Source: Metabacillus schmidteae
GTDB lineage: Bacteria; Bacillota; Bacilli; Bacillales; Bacillaceae
NCBI RefSeq assembly: GCF_903166545.1
Contig: NZ_CAESCH010000001.1
Location: 3,848,001 to 3,912,000, forward strand
Length of the DNA: 64,000 bases
Direction of reading: 5' to 3'
The position numbers were made by a program, and so were the translations under genes. This document shows positions 7,775 through 17,660 of the stretch, one piece after another. The notes beneath the pieces were generated by a model. It did no database searches, had not been told where the DNA came from, and saw nothing but the letters and a program-made list of their open reading frames with translations. How positions within the stretch are numbered: the first letter of the stretch is position 1; every line of letters begins with the position of its first letter.

Positions 7775-10584
7775 TTATAATCCGCACTTTAATTGTGCCC
7801 CACAGCTCGTACATGTATTACAGCCACCTAAATCTTCAACTGTACCTTCACGACAAACCGGGCAGGTGTTTCCAACCTCATTACCTATTGTTACATCTGT
7901 TGAGCGTAGATCGTTAATGGTATCAACAAGAACTACTTTCCCTTTTTCCTTTGTTTCCACTTCTTCATTCTCATCAAACGTATTTTCTTCTGCTTTAAGT
8001 GTTAATACTTGTGTATCACGGCTGCCGTCAACATAGACAGTTCCACCTTTTGCTCCACCTTTGTATAGGCGCTCATACACTTTTTCGACCTGGTCAACTG
8101 TATAGCCCTTTGGCGCATTTACAGTCTTACTAATAGAACTATCAATCCAACGTTGGATGATACACTGTACATCTGCATGTGCTTCAGGAGCTAATTCCAT
8201 TGCTGATACAAACCATGATGGTAAGTTGTTTGCATCTGCTTCTGGATGTTGATCTAAATATTCTTGGACAATATCTGCTTTTACTTCAATGAACTTCCCT
8301 AGTCGTCCACTGCGGAAGTATGAGAATGAGAAGTAAGGTTCAAGTCCTGTTGCAACACCAACCATTGTTCCTGTGGATCCCGTAGGAGCAACAGTTAATA
8401 GATGTGAGTTACGAATTCCGTACTCTTTTACACCTTCTAAAATATCTTCAGGCATTTTTTGCATAAACCCTGTTTGTGTGAAAGCATCACGAAGACGATT
8501 TGTTTCAGCATCTTCTTCTCCAAGTAAGAACGGGAAGCTTCCCTTTTCCTTAGCTAAATCGATTGAAGCACGATAAGCTGTTGTTGCAATTGTTTCAAAC
8601 ACTTTATCAACTAATACATTTCCTTCTTCAGAACCATATTCTGTTTCACAGTAAATAAGAAGATCATGTAAGCCCATTACACCAAGTCCAACACGGCGCT
8701 CGCCAAGTGCCTGGTGTTTATTTTCAGGTAAGAAGTATGGAGTTGCATCAATTACGTTATCCTGCATTCTTACACCAACTTCAACTGTTTTACGAAGCTT
8801 ATCAAAATCAACCGTTTTTGTTTCTTTATTTGCCATTTCGGCAAGGTTTACTGCTGCTAAGTTACAGACAGAATATGGTGCGAGTGGTTGTTCCAGTAGT
8901 TTGTTATCCTATTGGCTTTTTATCCAATAGTTCTTACATTTCACTTTCATGTAAGGTCGGCATATATTTTCAGTAATATCTTACTGCTGCGGCCTCGTGG
9001 GTAGATTATATTCTGATATCACAGTTTCACTACCTATGCTCTGCCCCTGGCTAGTTTGTTACCACAAGCCTTCGGTTCGGATTAGCATCTCAGCCTTCCC
9101 GCTTCATTCCGCAGTTTTTTACGTGAGGCAAACTAAGCCACTTTACCACACGGATTAGTCGCAACGACCTGTTGACCATATGCTTTTGCATTTGTCATAT
9201 CGTTTGCATTATCAATAAAGAAAATTCCTGGCTCTGCTGAATATGTTGCACAGATATTGATTAGGTTCCAAAGCTCTTTTGCTTTAATTTTACGGTACGT
9301 ACGTACTTTATAGCCCTGCTTCTTCCATTCACGTACATCTCCAACCTTGTGCCAGTTTTCATTGTATTCATTCATTTCTTTTTTATTGTAGCTTTCTACA
9401 TCAGGGAAACGAAGTTCATATTCAGCATCGTTTTCTACTGCATCCATAAAGTCTTTTGTTAACGTTACAGAAATATTAGCTCCCGTTAAGAACTCGGAAT
9501 TATGAACACTGTAAGTACCGCCAGTACGCAGCTTTACCTCAGCATCTTTAATGATCTTTTCGCTGAATCCACCTGTTCCAGGAATTTGTTTGTAATTCAC
9601 AATTCCTTGGTACATATCAATTTCCTGCTGTGATAATGGTGTGAACTTTAATTTATCTTGAGCATATTTTTTAATTGCTCCATCATTTGTATTTTCAATA
9701 AGGTAACGTAGAATTCTTGGGTTTTGCATTTTTGAAATAATGAATTCGATAATATCCGGATGCCAGTCAGCCAGCATGATCATCTGCGCTCCTCGTCTTG
9801 AGCCACCTTGCTCAACCAGATGGGTTAGCTTTGCGATATCATCCAACCATGATACAGATCCGGATGATTTACCGTTTACACCTTTTGCTAATGTGTTACG
9901 AGGTCTTAGTGTAGAACCGTTTGTTCCTACGCCGCCACCGCGACTCATGATCTCCATTACTTGTTTACGATGTTCTGAGATCCCTTCACGCGAATCCTTA
10001 ACAAATGGCATAACATAGCAGTTAAAATACGTTACTTCTGTTCCGGCTCCGGCACCGTATAAAACACGACCTGCGGGAATGAAGTTCAAATTAACAAGCT
10101 CCTGGTAGAACTTTTCGAACCATTCTTGTCGTTTTTCTTCTGTTTTCTCAACCGATGCTAGTCCTGTTGCATTACGTTTAGCAATTTGTTCGTAAAAGAT
10201 TTCAAGTGGCTTTTCAATGACATCTAGCGAGCGGTTTACGATCCCTGTCTCCACTTCCTCAGGTTTATCTAATGAGTGTCTATATTCTTCATCAACCAGT
10301 ACACTTGCTGTCTTTGCTTCCCAGTCAATGCTTTTAATAAAGCCAAGACCTCTTGCCGGGAATTTTGGATCCTCTTTAATTGTTAATACAACAAAGTCTC
10401 CCTCAGATAACGTAATTTTCTCCGTATCTTTAAATGTATAGCGATCAAGCATAACAAGTCTAGAAACACCCTTATGTGTTAATTTCATATCGTCAGTAAT
10501 TGGATGAACCTGCGGGAATGCAGTGATATCTTTATTAAGCTTCTCCACATCTAAGCTCATCTTTTGCTCAGTACTAACTGTCAT
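7775..10584 (-). CDS. nrdJ: Class II (adenosylcobalamin-dependent) ribonucleoside-diphosphate reductase, split by a group I intron: join of 10584-9145 and 8893-7775
   Basis: Two open frames form one protein once the 251-nt intron at 8894-9144 is removed. Exon 1 is exactly 480 codons and exon 2 is 372 plus stop, giving 852 residues, normal for NrdJ. Exon 1 ends ATNPCG and exon 2 begins EQPLAPYSVCNLAAVNL, so splicing restores the conserved NPCGE active site with its radical-generating Cys (479) and Glu (481). GGGVGTNGS and GGSRRGAQM are in exon 1, and the C-terminal Cys-rich tail (CPVC...CTSC..QLKCGL) carries the redox cysteines. The enzyme makes deoxyribonucleotides with vitamin B12 as radical source. 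I chose the ATG at 10584 (GAGGAG upstream) over the longer open frame. It is inserted between mntR and lipM, which are neighbours in B. subtilis. Confidence 0.92.
8894..9144 (-). ncRNA. Group I self-splicing intron in nrdJ (251 nt, no ORF)
   Basis: Exon 1 ends in U and the intron ends in G, the group I boundary rule. The exon end CGUGUGGU (9152-9145) pairs with an internal guide GCCUCACG (9129-9122), giving P1 with the diagnostic U.G pair at the splice site and one U.U mismatch. The next guide bases GUUU can pair with the exon 2 start GAAC as P10. Further stems: P3 CUGCGG (9114-9109) with CCGCAG (8992-8987); a P8-like hairpin CAGUAA-GAUA-UUACUG (8986-8971); and two 3' hairpins at 8955-8933 and 8930-8909 (P9 and P9.1). 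I could not settle P7. There is no homing endonuclease. Confidence 0.88.
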
Positions 10585-10651
10585 TGTAACAACTCCTCTA
10601 TCTATCTTTCTAGTAAATCTCCTGATTAAATTTAACATATCCATTTTCACA

Positions 10652-10700
10652 ATTCAATATATAGTGTTTACTTTTTGACGAATAATACTACATATAGTTT
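10652..10700 (-). promoter_or_regulatory. Tandem NrdR boxes upstream of nrdJ
   Basis: Two 16-bp imperfect palindromes match the NrdR consensus acaCwAtATaTwGtgt: on the minus strand ACACTATATATTGAAT (10667-10652) and AAACTATATGTAGTAT (10700-10685). Their starts are 33 bp apart, about three helical turns, the usual spacing of functional pairs. NrdR is the nucleotide-sensing repressor of ribonucleotide reductase genes. The rest of the 378-bp gap 10585-10962 is AT-rich; I see only the lipM terminator in it, and no cobalamin riboswitch. Confidence 0.82.
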
Positions 10701-10928
10701 TAAGGTCAACTATTTCTCAATTTGTCAAATGGAAAACTTATTAAAAACGTAAGCTTTAAAGAGATTTGATATGATTTCGACTTGTAAAAGGGGATTTTTG
10801 AAGAATTTTGTCACTTGCATCTATTTTCTTTTGGGAAAAGCCTATTATATCAAGATTTCATATTTAATATCATAAAAAATCTTTTCGTCAAATTTCTACA
10901 GGTCTGACATCCAACAAATAATTAATAG

Positions 10929-10955
10929 AAAAGACGTAATCATAAAGATCACGTC
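10929..10955 (-). terminator. Terminator of lipM
   Basis: A hairpin GACGTGATC / GATTACGTC with one mismatch and a short loop, followed on the minus strand by TTTTCT, 8 bp beyond the lipM stop. Confidence 0.65.
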
Positions 10956-10962
10956 ACTATCG

Positions 10963-11799
10963 TTACCTTTTAAAATTCCAAGCATCACTTTCATATTTAT
11001 CTCTAGCAAGCTGATTCACATACTGCAATTCTTCGCTTGTTAGCTCGTAAGGCACAAGATCTATATCCAGACCTTTCTCAAACCCCTCTTTAAAGGCTTT
11101 TTTCGCCTCCTTAATTGTTACTGGCTTTTCACGAAGACTATTCGTTGCAACGGCCTTGTTTTTAAATGCTCTTTGCATTCTTTCTTTCACTCGATCGTTT
11201 GAGTATTTAAATAGATCAAAAAGCATATCCTCATCCAGATCTAGTAAAATGGAGCCGTGTTGTAATATCACACCTTTTTGTCGAGTTTGCGCACTACCCG
11301 CTACCTTCCGCCCCTCTACAACAAGCTCATACCAAGAAGGAGCATCAAAGCAAACAGCTGATCTTGGTGATTTTAGTCCAGCTTTTTCTTCCTCTGTTCT
11401 CGGAATCGCAAAGTATGCATCAAGGCCTAGATTTTTAAAACCTTCTAAAATTCCTTCAGAAATCACACGATACGCCTCTGTCACCGTTTTAGGCATATCC
11501 GGGTGTTCTTCAGATACGATTACACTATATGTAAGCTCTTGGTCATGAAGAACACCTCGTCCACCTGTGGGTCTTCTGACGAAACCTAAGCCATATTTTT
11601 TTACTGCTTCCAGATCTATTTCTTTTTCAACCTTTTGAAAGTAACCAATTGAAAGTGTAGCTGGATTCCAACCATAAAATCTAATCGTAGGAGGAATTTT
11701 CCCTTCACTATGCCATTCTAAAAGTGCCTCGTCCATCGCCATATTAAACGCTGGGGAACAATTTCCAGAATCAATATATCTCCATACTTCTTTTGCCAT
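10963..11799 (-). CDS. lipM: Octanoyltransferase LipM
   Basis: A 278-residue protein of the biotin/lipoyl ligase fold. It transfers octanoate from acyl carrier protein to the GcvH protein in the B. subtilis lipoate pathway. The signature [18 protein letters not shown] and the segment [25 protein letters not shown], with its conserved Cys and Lys, are both clear. Length and start ([12 protein letters not shown]) match the family. It lies close to the gcv operon, whose product needs lipoylated GcvH, so the locus is metabolically coherent. The B. subtilis name is YqhM. Confidence 0.94.
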   Translation of the reverse strand: MAKEVWRYIDSGNCSPAFNMAMDEALLEWHSEGKIPPTIRFYGWNPATLSIGYFQKVEKEIDLEAVKKYGLGFVRRPTGGRGVLHDQELTYSVIVSEEHPDMPKTVTEAYRVISEGILEGFKNLGLDAYFAIPRTEEEKAGLKSPRSAVCFDAPSWYELVVEGRKVAGSAQTRQKGVILQHGSILLDLDEDMLFDLFKYSNDRVKERMQRAFKNKAVATNSLREKPVTIKEAKKAFKEGFEKGLDIDLVPYELTSEELQYVNQLARDKYESDAWNFKR

Positions 11800-11981
11800 G
11801 TTGTAACCCTCTTTGTATAATATTTTTACATCCTAAGTCTATCAGAAGTTTATTTGGAAGAAAATAATATTGCATACAACCTGATGACATTTTGCACAAG
11901 CTTTTATATAATAATAGAAGTCTGTATATGAGTTCTTATGAGCTTACAATGAGATAACCAATAATAAAGGGGTCGAGGATA

Positions 11982-12365
11982 TTGACAACATCAACTATTA
12001 TACTCATCATCGTAGCAGCTGCCCTGATTGCTTACACTGCGTTTAATTTTTTCTATCAACGTAAAATTATGAAGCAACTTACAGAAGAAGAATTTCGTTC
12101 AGGTTATCGTAAAGCACAATTAATAGATGTTCGTGAACCGAACGAGTATGAGGGTGGCCATATTCTTGGAGCTAGAAATATTCCGCTCTCTCAAATGCGC
12201 CAACGCTACAAAGAAATTCGTCCTGATCAACCAGTTTACTTCTATTGTCAAAATACAATGCGAAGTGGCCGCGCAGCACAAATGTTAAAGCGAAAAGGCT
12301 ATAATAACCTGCATTGCTTAAAGGGCGGCTTTAAAGGCTGGACAGGGAAAGTAAAGAAAAAATAA
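11982..12365 (+). CDS. yqhL: Membrane-anchored rhodanese-like protein YqhL
   Basis: A 127-residue protein with one N-terminal membrane helix (about residues 4-24) and a single rhodanese domain (about 34-125) facing the cytoplasm. The active-site loop CQNTMRSGR starts at Cys89, so a persulfide-forming cysteine is present; the sulfur donor and acceptor are unknown. The start is a TTG at 11982 behind AAGGGGTCGAGGA. It is divergent from lipM, as in B. subtilis, and ends in a strong terminator. Confidence 0.88.
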   Translation: MTTSTIILIIVAAALIAYTAFNFFYQRKIMKQLTEEEFRSGYRKAQLIDVREPNEYEGGHILGARNIPLSQMRQRYKEIRPDQPVYFYCQNTMRSGRAAQMLKRKGYNNLHCLKGGFKGWTGKVKKK

Positions 12366-12382
12366 TAAATAATCCCTACAAG

Positions 12383-12436
12383 AAGCAACTATCAGTCATC
12401 ATCTTTCATGTAGATGAAATTGGAAGTTGCTTTTTC
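12383..12436 (+). terminator. Terminator of yqhL
   Basis: AAGCAACT pairs with AGTTGCTT across a long internal stem-loop that contains CATC and GATG pairs, and TTTTTCTT follows. Confidence 0.75.
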
Positions 12437-12553
12437 TTATAGTAAATCATTCGCTTCTTTCATCCATCTATCACTTTTTTCGACTTCAAATCAAAAAATA
12501 AGGTAAGATAATAACTAGAACTATAAATGTATATTTGTTGGAGGAATCGAGTC

Positions 12554-13798
12554 TTGTTTATCGCTATAGTGTTTTTTCTATTCATGTCATTTTTCTTATC
12601 AGGCAGCGAGACAGCTCTTACTGCTGTAAACAAAATGAAATTAAAATCAAGAGCAGAAAACAATGATAAAAAATCACAAAAATTACTAAACTTTGTTTCA
12701 AAGCCTGATGAAATCATTACCGGTATCTTAATTGGAAACAATATCGCTAACATTATGTTACCTACACTTGTGACGGTCATTGCTATTGAATATGGAATTA
12801 GCGTTGGTGTTGCTACAGGGGTATTAACTGTTGTACTAATTATTTTTGCAGAAGTGTTACCGAAGTCCATCGCCGCTACTTTTGCAGATAAGGTCGCCTA
12901 TATGGTTTTCCCAGTTATACGCATCCTTATTTTCATCTTAAAACCATTGATTTTTCTCCTATCAAGGTTTACCAGATTGGTTATTAATATACTGTCAAAA
13001 GGAGAAGAAAAAACCGCTTCTATCTCAAGAGAAGAACTTATTACAATGGTTAACATCGCTACCTCTGAAGGGATCCTGCAAACAGATGAAACCAAGCGTA
13101 TAAAAGGGGCTATCGACTTTTATGATCTAGATGTTCGCGATGCATTAAAAGTACCAAGAACTGAAATTCAGGGGATTGCTTCAGGATCTACTTATGAAGA
13201 AACTAGAGACATTGTTTTAGGAGGCCGTCATACACGTTACCCTGTTTACGAGGAAAGCATGGATCAAATCATCGGTGTTCTACATTCAAAATCATTGTTA
13301 TCCTGGTCTTTAGAGCCTCATAAAAATCTGGAAGATTTTATAGATGATGACCCACTCTTTGTTTTTGAATTTCATTCGATTGAAACGGTATTTAAGTTAA
13401 TGTTAAAAAAACAAAGACATTTAGCGATTGTTCTCGATGAATATGGTGGTACAAAAGGGATCATAAGCCATGAAGACATCATTGAAGCAATGATTGGCCA
13501 AGAAATAAAAGATGAAACAGATCAGGATGAAGAAATATTAATTGAAGAAATATCAGAAGACTTTATAATATGTAATGGAAAGCTTGCGTTAAGAAGACTA
13601 AATGAAGTGTTCAAAACGAATATACCTGAACAAGAAGATATTTTGACAGGATTTCTTCTGAAAGAATTAGGTCGATTCCCTGAGGAAGGCGAAACATACG
13701 ACTACCAAAACCTTCATTTCAGCATTTTTAATGTAGAAGATAATAAGCTAAAGAAAATTAGAATTGATAAAAGTGTTGAACATACTGAAAGTACATAG
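12554..13798 (+). CDS. CNNM-type membrane protein with CBS pair and CorC/HlyC domain
   Basis: A 414-residue protein. An N-terminal CNNM/DUF21 membrane domain with about four helices (residues 1-150) is followed by two CBS domains (about 195-315, including VPRTEIQGI and LDEYGGTKGIISHEDIIE) and a C-terminal CorC_HlyC domain. The family includes magnesium exporters such as MpfA. GSETALTAVNK at the start is typical. I chose the TTG at 12554 because GGAGG lies 10 nt before it; the frame is open 9 codons earlier without such a site. It is an additional gene relative to B. subtilis yqhL-gcvPB. The transported ion cannot be told from the sequence. Confidence 0.87.
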   Translation: MFIAIVFFLFMSFFLSGSETALTAVNKMKLKSRAENNDKKSQKLLNFVSKPDEIITGILIGNNIANIMLPTLVTVIAIEYGISVGVATGVLTVVLIIFAEVLPKSIAATFADKVAYMVFPVIRILIFILKPLIFLLSRFTRLVINILSKGEEKTASISREELITMVNIATSEGILQTDETKRIKGAIDFYDLDVRDALKVPRTEIQGIASGSTYEETRDIVLGGRHTRYPVYEESMDQIIGVLHSKSLLSWSLEPHKNLEDFIDDDPLFVFEFHSIETVFKLMLKKQRHLAIVLDEYGGTKGIISHEDIIEAMIGQEIKDETDQDEEILIEEISEDFIICNGKLALRRLNEVFKTNIPEQEDILTGFLLKELGRFPEEGETYDYQNLHFSIFNVEDNKLKKIRIDKSVEHTEST

Positions 13799-13828
13799 AA
13801 AAAAGGTCGCTCTTAAACGCGACCTTTT
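13799..13828. terminator. Bidirectional terminator after the CNNM gene and the MerR-like gene
   Basis: AAAAGGTCGC / GCGACCTTTT forms a 10-bp perfect stem with an 8-nt loop between two convergent genes. Confidence 0.88.
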
Positions 13829-13832
13829 ACAT

Positions 13833-14504
13833 TTATCTTGCGAAACTTAATATTTGTTTTAAAAATCCTGATTTATCTTGTTTTATTCTCTCTTGTTTAT
13901 ATTGATGCTCTCTTACAAATGCTAAAAATCGCTCTTCACGCTCATCTGTTTTTCGTTGTGCAATTTCTCTTTCTTGTTGAACTTCTTCTTTAAACGTTTC
14001 CCTTTCCGCCTCAGCAGTCACTTCCAGGCTTGTAATCATGTCTTGAAGATCTGAAAACTCAATACGAGCCACCTCTGTTTGCAATTTTGCTGTCTCACTG
14101 ATTTTCTCTGACACGGATGATATGACACTTCTTTCAAGCAGATCAAGTCGTTCATCCATTTGTATCATAGATTGGACTTGTCTCGATTCAATAAATGACG
14201 TTATTTTTGAAAGAGTTTCTTTCAACTCAGCAATATCTGCATCAATTAAGCCTGTTTGAGGGGATGAACCTACAGGTTGCTGCTGAAGAAGTTGTTTAAT
14301 TGTCTCGTTATCTAAATTTCTTTCTTTATAAGCTTTAATCTTTTGAAATAATTCAATGTTTTCTCCGGTAAATAACCGTACATTTCTTTCATCTCTTTTT
14401 AGCGTAATAAGATCACAAAAATCTTCCTCCCACTGTTTCAATACAAATGCTTTTTCTCCTATCAATGACGCTGCTTTTGAAATCGTTACATATTTAGCTG
14501 CCAA
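13833..14504 (-). CDS. MerR-like DNA-binding protein with long coiled coil (RacA-like layout)
   Basis: A 223-residue protein. The N-terminal MerR-type helix-turn-helix covers about residues 1-70 (VTISKAASLIGEKAFVLKQWE). A long charged coiled coil (about 85-200) and a basic tail rich in KQERIKQDK, resembling the DUF3967 C terminus of similar Bacillus proteins, follow. No metal- or drug-binding domain is seen. The layout resembles RacA, the chromosome-anchoring protein, but I cannot claim orthology. The TTG at 14504 is preferred because GGTTGGTG lies 6 nt upstream; the frame remains open to 14516. Confidence 0.65.
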   Translation of the reverse strand: MAAKYVTISKAASLIGEKAFVLKQWEEDFCDLITLKRDERNVRLFTGENIELFQKIKAYKERNLDNETIKQLLQQQPVGSSPQTGLIDADIAELKETLSKITSFIESRQVQSMIQMDERLDLLERSVISSVSEKISETAKLQTEVARIEFSDLQDMITSLEVTAEAERETFKEEVQQEREIAQRKTDEREERFLAFVREHQYKQERIKQDKSGFLKQILSFAR

Positions 14505-14788
14505 TCTAAACACCAACCTTTGTCTATTTTTCTTAATACTACTAGTTCTACGAACTAAGTACCTATTTCCTCCCTCTCGACAAAGGTTCTAAAAAGTAGT
14601 CATATTGTATGAGAATCATTACTTTTTCGGCATGAAATGTATTTTTAGGACAATGAGCGACTTAGTTGCAGGTTGGAATATATGAAACATAGATACATGT
14701 ACATTTTGATTAAGAGGATAGTTACTATCAAAATGAATATGCTCATAAATAATAGTAGTGTCCAGTTGGCAAAAGATATAAAGCACAA

Positions 14789-14818
14789 AAAATGACCTAC
14801 AGGCGTGTAGGTCATTTT
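14789..14818 (-). terminator. Terminator of the gcv operon
   Basis: A 13-bp perfect stem AAAATGACCTACA / TGTAGGTCATTTT with a 4-nt loop immediately follows gcvPB. The remainder of the gap 14505-14823 is AT-rich and shows no gene or RNA motif to me. Confidence 0.9.
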
Positions 14819-14823
14819 CACAT

Positions 14824-16287
14824 TTAGCGCTGAAACTTTAGTATTGGTTTTCGTGCTGCAGTTGTCTCATCTAATCTTTTTACAACAGTTGTGTGAGGGG
14901 CTTCCTGAACAAGTTCAGGTGTTTCTTCTGCTTCTTTTGCGATCTGAATCATGGCATCGATAAATGAATCAAGTGTTTCCTTGGATTCTGTTTCTGTAGG
15001 TTCGATCATGATGCATTCCTCAACGTTTAATGGGAAATAAATCGTTGGTGGATGATACCCAAAATCGAGTAATCGCTTCGCAATATCAAGTGTCCGAACT
15101 CCTAATTTCTTCTGTCGCTTACCTGATAAAACAAATTCATGTTTACAATGTTGATTAAATGGAAGGTCATAATATGGTGCTAAACGGCGCATCATATAGT
15201 TTGCATTTAACACTGCGTATTCTGTAACAGCTTTTAATCCGTCAGGACCCATCGTACGAATATACGTATAAGCTCTTACATTGATCCCGAAATTTCCATA
15301 GAATGGCTTCACTCGACCGATTGAGTGTGGACGGTTGTAATCAAAATGATAGCCATCTTCATTCTTTACTAACACAGGCTTTGGTAGATAAGGGATTAAA
15401 TCTGCTTTAACACCTACAGGACCTGAACCGGGACCACCTCCACCATGAGGGCCGGTAAATGTTTTATGAAGATTAAGGTGAACAACATCAAACCCCATAT
15501 CGCCCGGTCTAGCTTTACTTAAAACAGCATTTAAATTAGCTCCATCATAATACAGCTTGCCACCTGCGTCATGGACAATTTGCGCCATCTCTAAAATATG
15601 CGCCTCAAAAAGTCCAAGCGTATTTGGATTCGTTAACATTAATGCCGCTGTATGTTCATCCACAACACGGCGCAAATCTTCTAAATCAACTAAACCATTT
15701 TCATCTGATTTAACTGTAATTGTTTCAAAACCAGCTACAGTTGCAGAAGCCGGGTTTGTTCCATGTGCTGAGTCAGGAACAATGACCTTAGTTCTTTTCG
15801 TGTCATTGTTTGCTTCATGATAGGCACGAATCATCATTAATCCTGTCCACTCACCATGAGCTCCTGCGGCTGGTTGAAGTGTCACTTCATCCATTCCTGT
15901 AATTTCTTTTAAATGTTCTTGAAGGTCAAATAAAAGCTCCATAGCCCCTTGGACTGTTGATTCTTCCTGCAACGGGTGAATATGGGCAAGACCTGCAATA
16001 CGCGCTACATTTTCATTAATTTTCGGGTTATACTTCATCGTACAAGAACCTAATGGATAAAACCCAGAATCAACTCCATGGTTACGCTTGGATAAAGCTG
16101 TGTAGTGTCTCATTATATCGAGCTCTGAAACCTCAGGAAGCAGAGCATCCTCTGTACGAATATAATCAGTAGGAATTAGTTCATCTAATGACAACTCATC
16201 GACTTCAAGCTCTGGTAAGCTATACCCAATACGTCCTTCTCTGCTTAATTCAAAAATTAATGCTTGATCTTGATTACTCATTGTCAT
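14824..16287 (-). CDS. gcvPB: Glycine dehydrogenase (decarboxylating) subunit 2
   Basis: A 487-residue PLP enzyme, the C-terminal half of the P-protein, which Bacillus makes as two chains. The PLP lysine lies in [23 protein letters not shown] (about residues 265-287), which includes the glycine-rich loop. With GcvPA it decarboxylates glycine and passes the aminomethyl group to lipoylated GcvH. Its start at 16287 overlaps the gcvPA stop by 14 bp, showing tight coupling. It is the last gene of the gcvT-gcvPA-gcvPB operon. Confidence 0.97.
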   Translation of the reverse strand: MTMSNQDQALIFELSREGRIGYSLPELEVDELSLDELIPTDYIRTEDALLPEVSELDIMRHYTALSKRNHGVDSGFYPLGSCTMKYNPKINENVARIAGLAHIHPLQEESTVQGAMELLFDLQEHLKEITGMDEVTLQPAAGAHGEWTGLMMIRAYHEANNDTKRTKVIVPDSAHGTNPASATVAGFETITVKSDENGLVDLEDLRRVVDEHTAALMLTNPNTLGLFEAHILEMAQIVHDAGGKLYYDGANLNAVLSKARPGDMGFDVVHLNLHKTFTGPHGGGGPGSGPVGVKADLIPYLPKPVLVKNEDGYHFDYNRPHSIGRVKPFYGNFGINVRAYTYIRTMGPDGLKAVTEYAVLNANYMMRRLAPYYDLPFNQHCKHEFVLSGKRQKKLGVRTLDIAKRLLDFGYHPPTIYFPLNVEECIMIEPTETESKETLDSFIDAMIQIAKEAEETPELVQEAPHTTVVKRLDETTAARKPILKFQR

Positions 16288-17620
16288 CCCCCAATTCCAT
16301 CACAAGTGTGTCGATTTCTTCTTTTGTACGTAGCTCTGTCACGGCAATCAACATATGATGTTTAAATTCAGCATCAACTTTCCCTAAATCAAATCCACCG
16401 ATAATCCCTTTCTCTAAAAGGCGCTTATTGACCTCGGAAACAGGTTTTGAAAGCTTAATCACAAATTCATTGAATATAGGCTGGTCAAATGGAACTTCTA
16501 TTCCTGCATTCAAACAAGCTCTTTTTGCATAGTTAGCTTTTTGGATATTTTGAATGGCCATTTCCTTAACACCCTGCTTGCCTAAAGCTGTCATAGCAAC
16601 TGAAGCTGCAAGGGCGTTTAATGCTTGATTTGAGCAAATATTAGATGTTGCTTTATCACGTCGTATATGCTGTTCACGTGCTTGAAGAGTTAAAACAAAT
16701 CCGCGTTTTTCATTTTCATCTGTTGTTTGCCCAACAAGTCGACCTGGAACTTTACGGAGTAATTTGTTTGTTACAGCAAAATAGCCGCAATGTGGTCCAC
16801 CAAAAGCTGTAGGAATTCCAAATGGCTGTGCATCTCCTGCAACAATATCGGCACCAAATGCTCCCGGAGGCGTTAATGCACCTAAAGCAAGAGGGTTGGA
16901 TGAAACGATAAACATACTTTTTCCAGTATGCGCAATCGGCTCAATCTCTTTTAATGGCTCAATAGAACCAAAGAAGTTTGGATACTGAACTAAAACTGCT
17001 GCCACATCTTCATTCATTTCCTGCTTTAATGCCTCTAAATCTGTTACACCATTTTGTACAGGAATCTCAATCACTTCGATATATTGACCCGCTGCATATG
17101 TTTTTACTACATCTCGTGTTTCAGGATTTACGGCCTTTGAAACGAGAATTTTTTTCTTTTTTGTTTGTCCAGCTGCAAGCATTGCGGCTTCCGCTAATGC
17201 TGTTCCACCATCATACATCGATGAGTTTGCCACATCCATTCCGGTTAGCTCACAAATCATCGTTTGAAATTCAAAAATCGCTTGTAGTTCACCTTGTGAA
17301 ATCTCAGGTTGATATGGAGTATATGCTGTGTAGAATTCTGATCGAGAAATGACATGATCAACAATAATTGGCATGTAATGATCATAAACCCCTGCACCAA
17401 GGAATGACGCGTTCTTGCGTAAATCTTTATTTTTGGCTGCAAGCTGCGATAATTCTTTTAAGAGCTCTGTTTCTGATTTTGCCCGCTTAATCTTGTAATC
17501 TCCCTTAAAACGAACGTTCTCAGGAATATCCTGAAACAATTCATCTATTGATTGAACACCAATTGCTTGAAGCATTTCCTGCTTGTCTTGGTCTGTCATT
17601 GGTAAATAACGATGATTCAT
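16274..17620 (-). CDS. gcvPA: Glycine dehydrogenase (decarboxylating) subunit 1
   Basis: 448 residues from the ATG at 17620, the same length as B. subtilis GcvPA. That start has an AGAGGAG box, whereas the frame stays open upstream without one. It is the N-terminal half of the glycine decarboxylase P-protein: a type I PLP fold that lacks the PLP lysine and forms the heterotetramer with GcvPB. Segments such as [28 protein letters not shown] and [20 protein letters not shown] are clear family signatures. It lies 40 bp after gcvT. Confidence 0.96.
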   Translation of the reverse strand: MNHRYLPMTDQDKQEMLQAIGVQSIDELFQDIPENVRFKGDYKIKRAKSETELLKELSQLAAKNKDLRKNASFLGAGVYDHYMPIIVDHVISRSEFYTAYTPYQPEISQGELQAIFEFQTMICELTGMDVANSSMYDGGTALAEAAMLAAGQTKKKKILVSKAVNPETRDVVKTYAAGQYIEVIEIPVQNGVTDLEALKQEMNEDVAAVLVQYPNFFGSIEPLKEIEPIAHTGKSMFIVSSNPLALGALTPPGAFGADIVAGDAQPFGIPTAFGGPHCGYFAVTNKLLRKVPGRLVGQTTDENEKRGFVLTLQAREQHIRRDKATSNICSNQALNALAASVAMTALGKQGVKEMAIQNIQKANYAKRACLNAGIEVPFDQPIFNEFVIKLSKPVSEVNKRLLEKGIIGGFDLGKVDAEFKHHMLIAVTELRTKEEIDTLVMELGDDNE

Positions 17621-17660
17621 GTCGTGAAATCTCCTCTCAGTTACACATTTAGTTAAACGA

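Noticed and set aside
8894..9144. Group II intron
   Set aside because: No GUGYG 5' end, no AY 3' end and no domain V; it starts after U and ends in G, as in group I.
7775..10584. nrdJ as a frameshifted pseudogene or two separate genes
   Set aside because: The 251-nt insert has group I boundaries and P1/P10/P3 pairing, and its removal gives an exact in-frame conserved junction.
10585..10962. Cobalamin riboswitch upstream of the B12-dependent reductase
   Set aside because: No B12-box (AGYCMGgAgaCCkGC-like) sequence is present in the leader.
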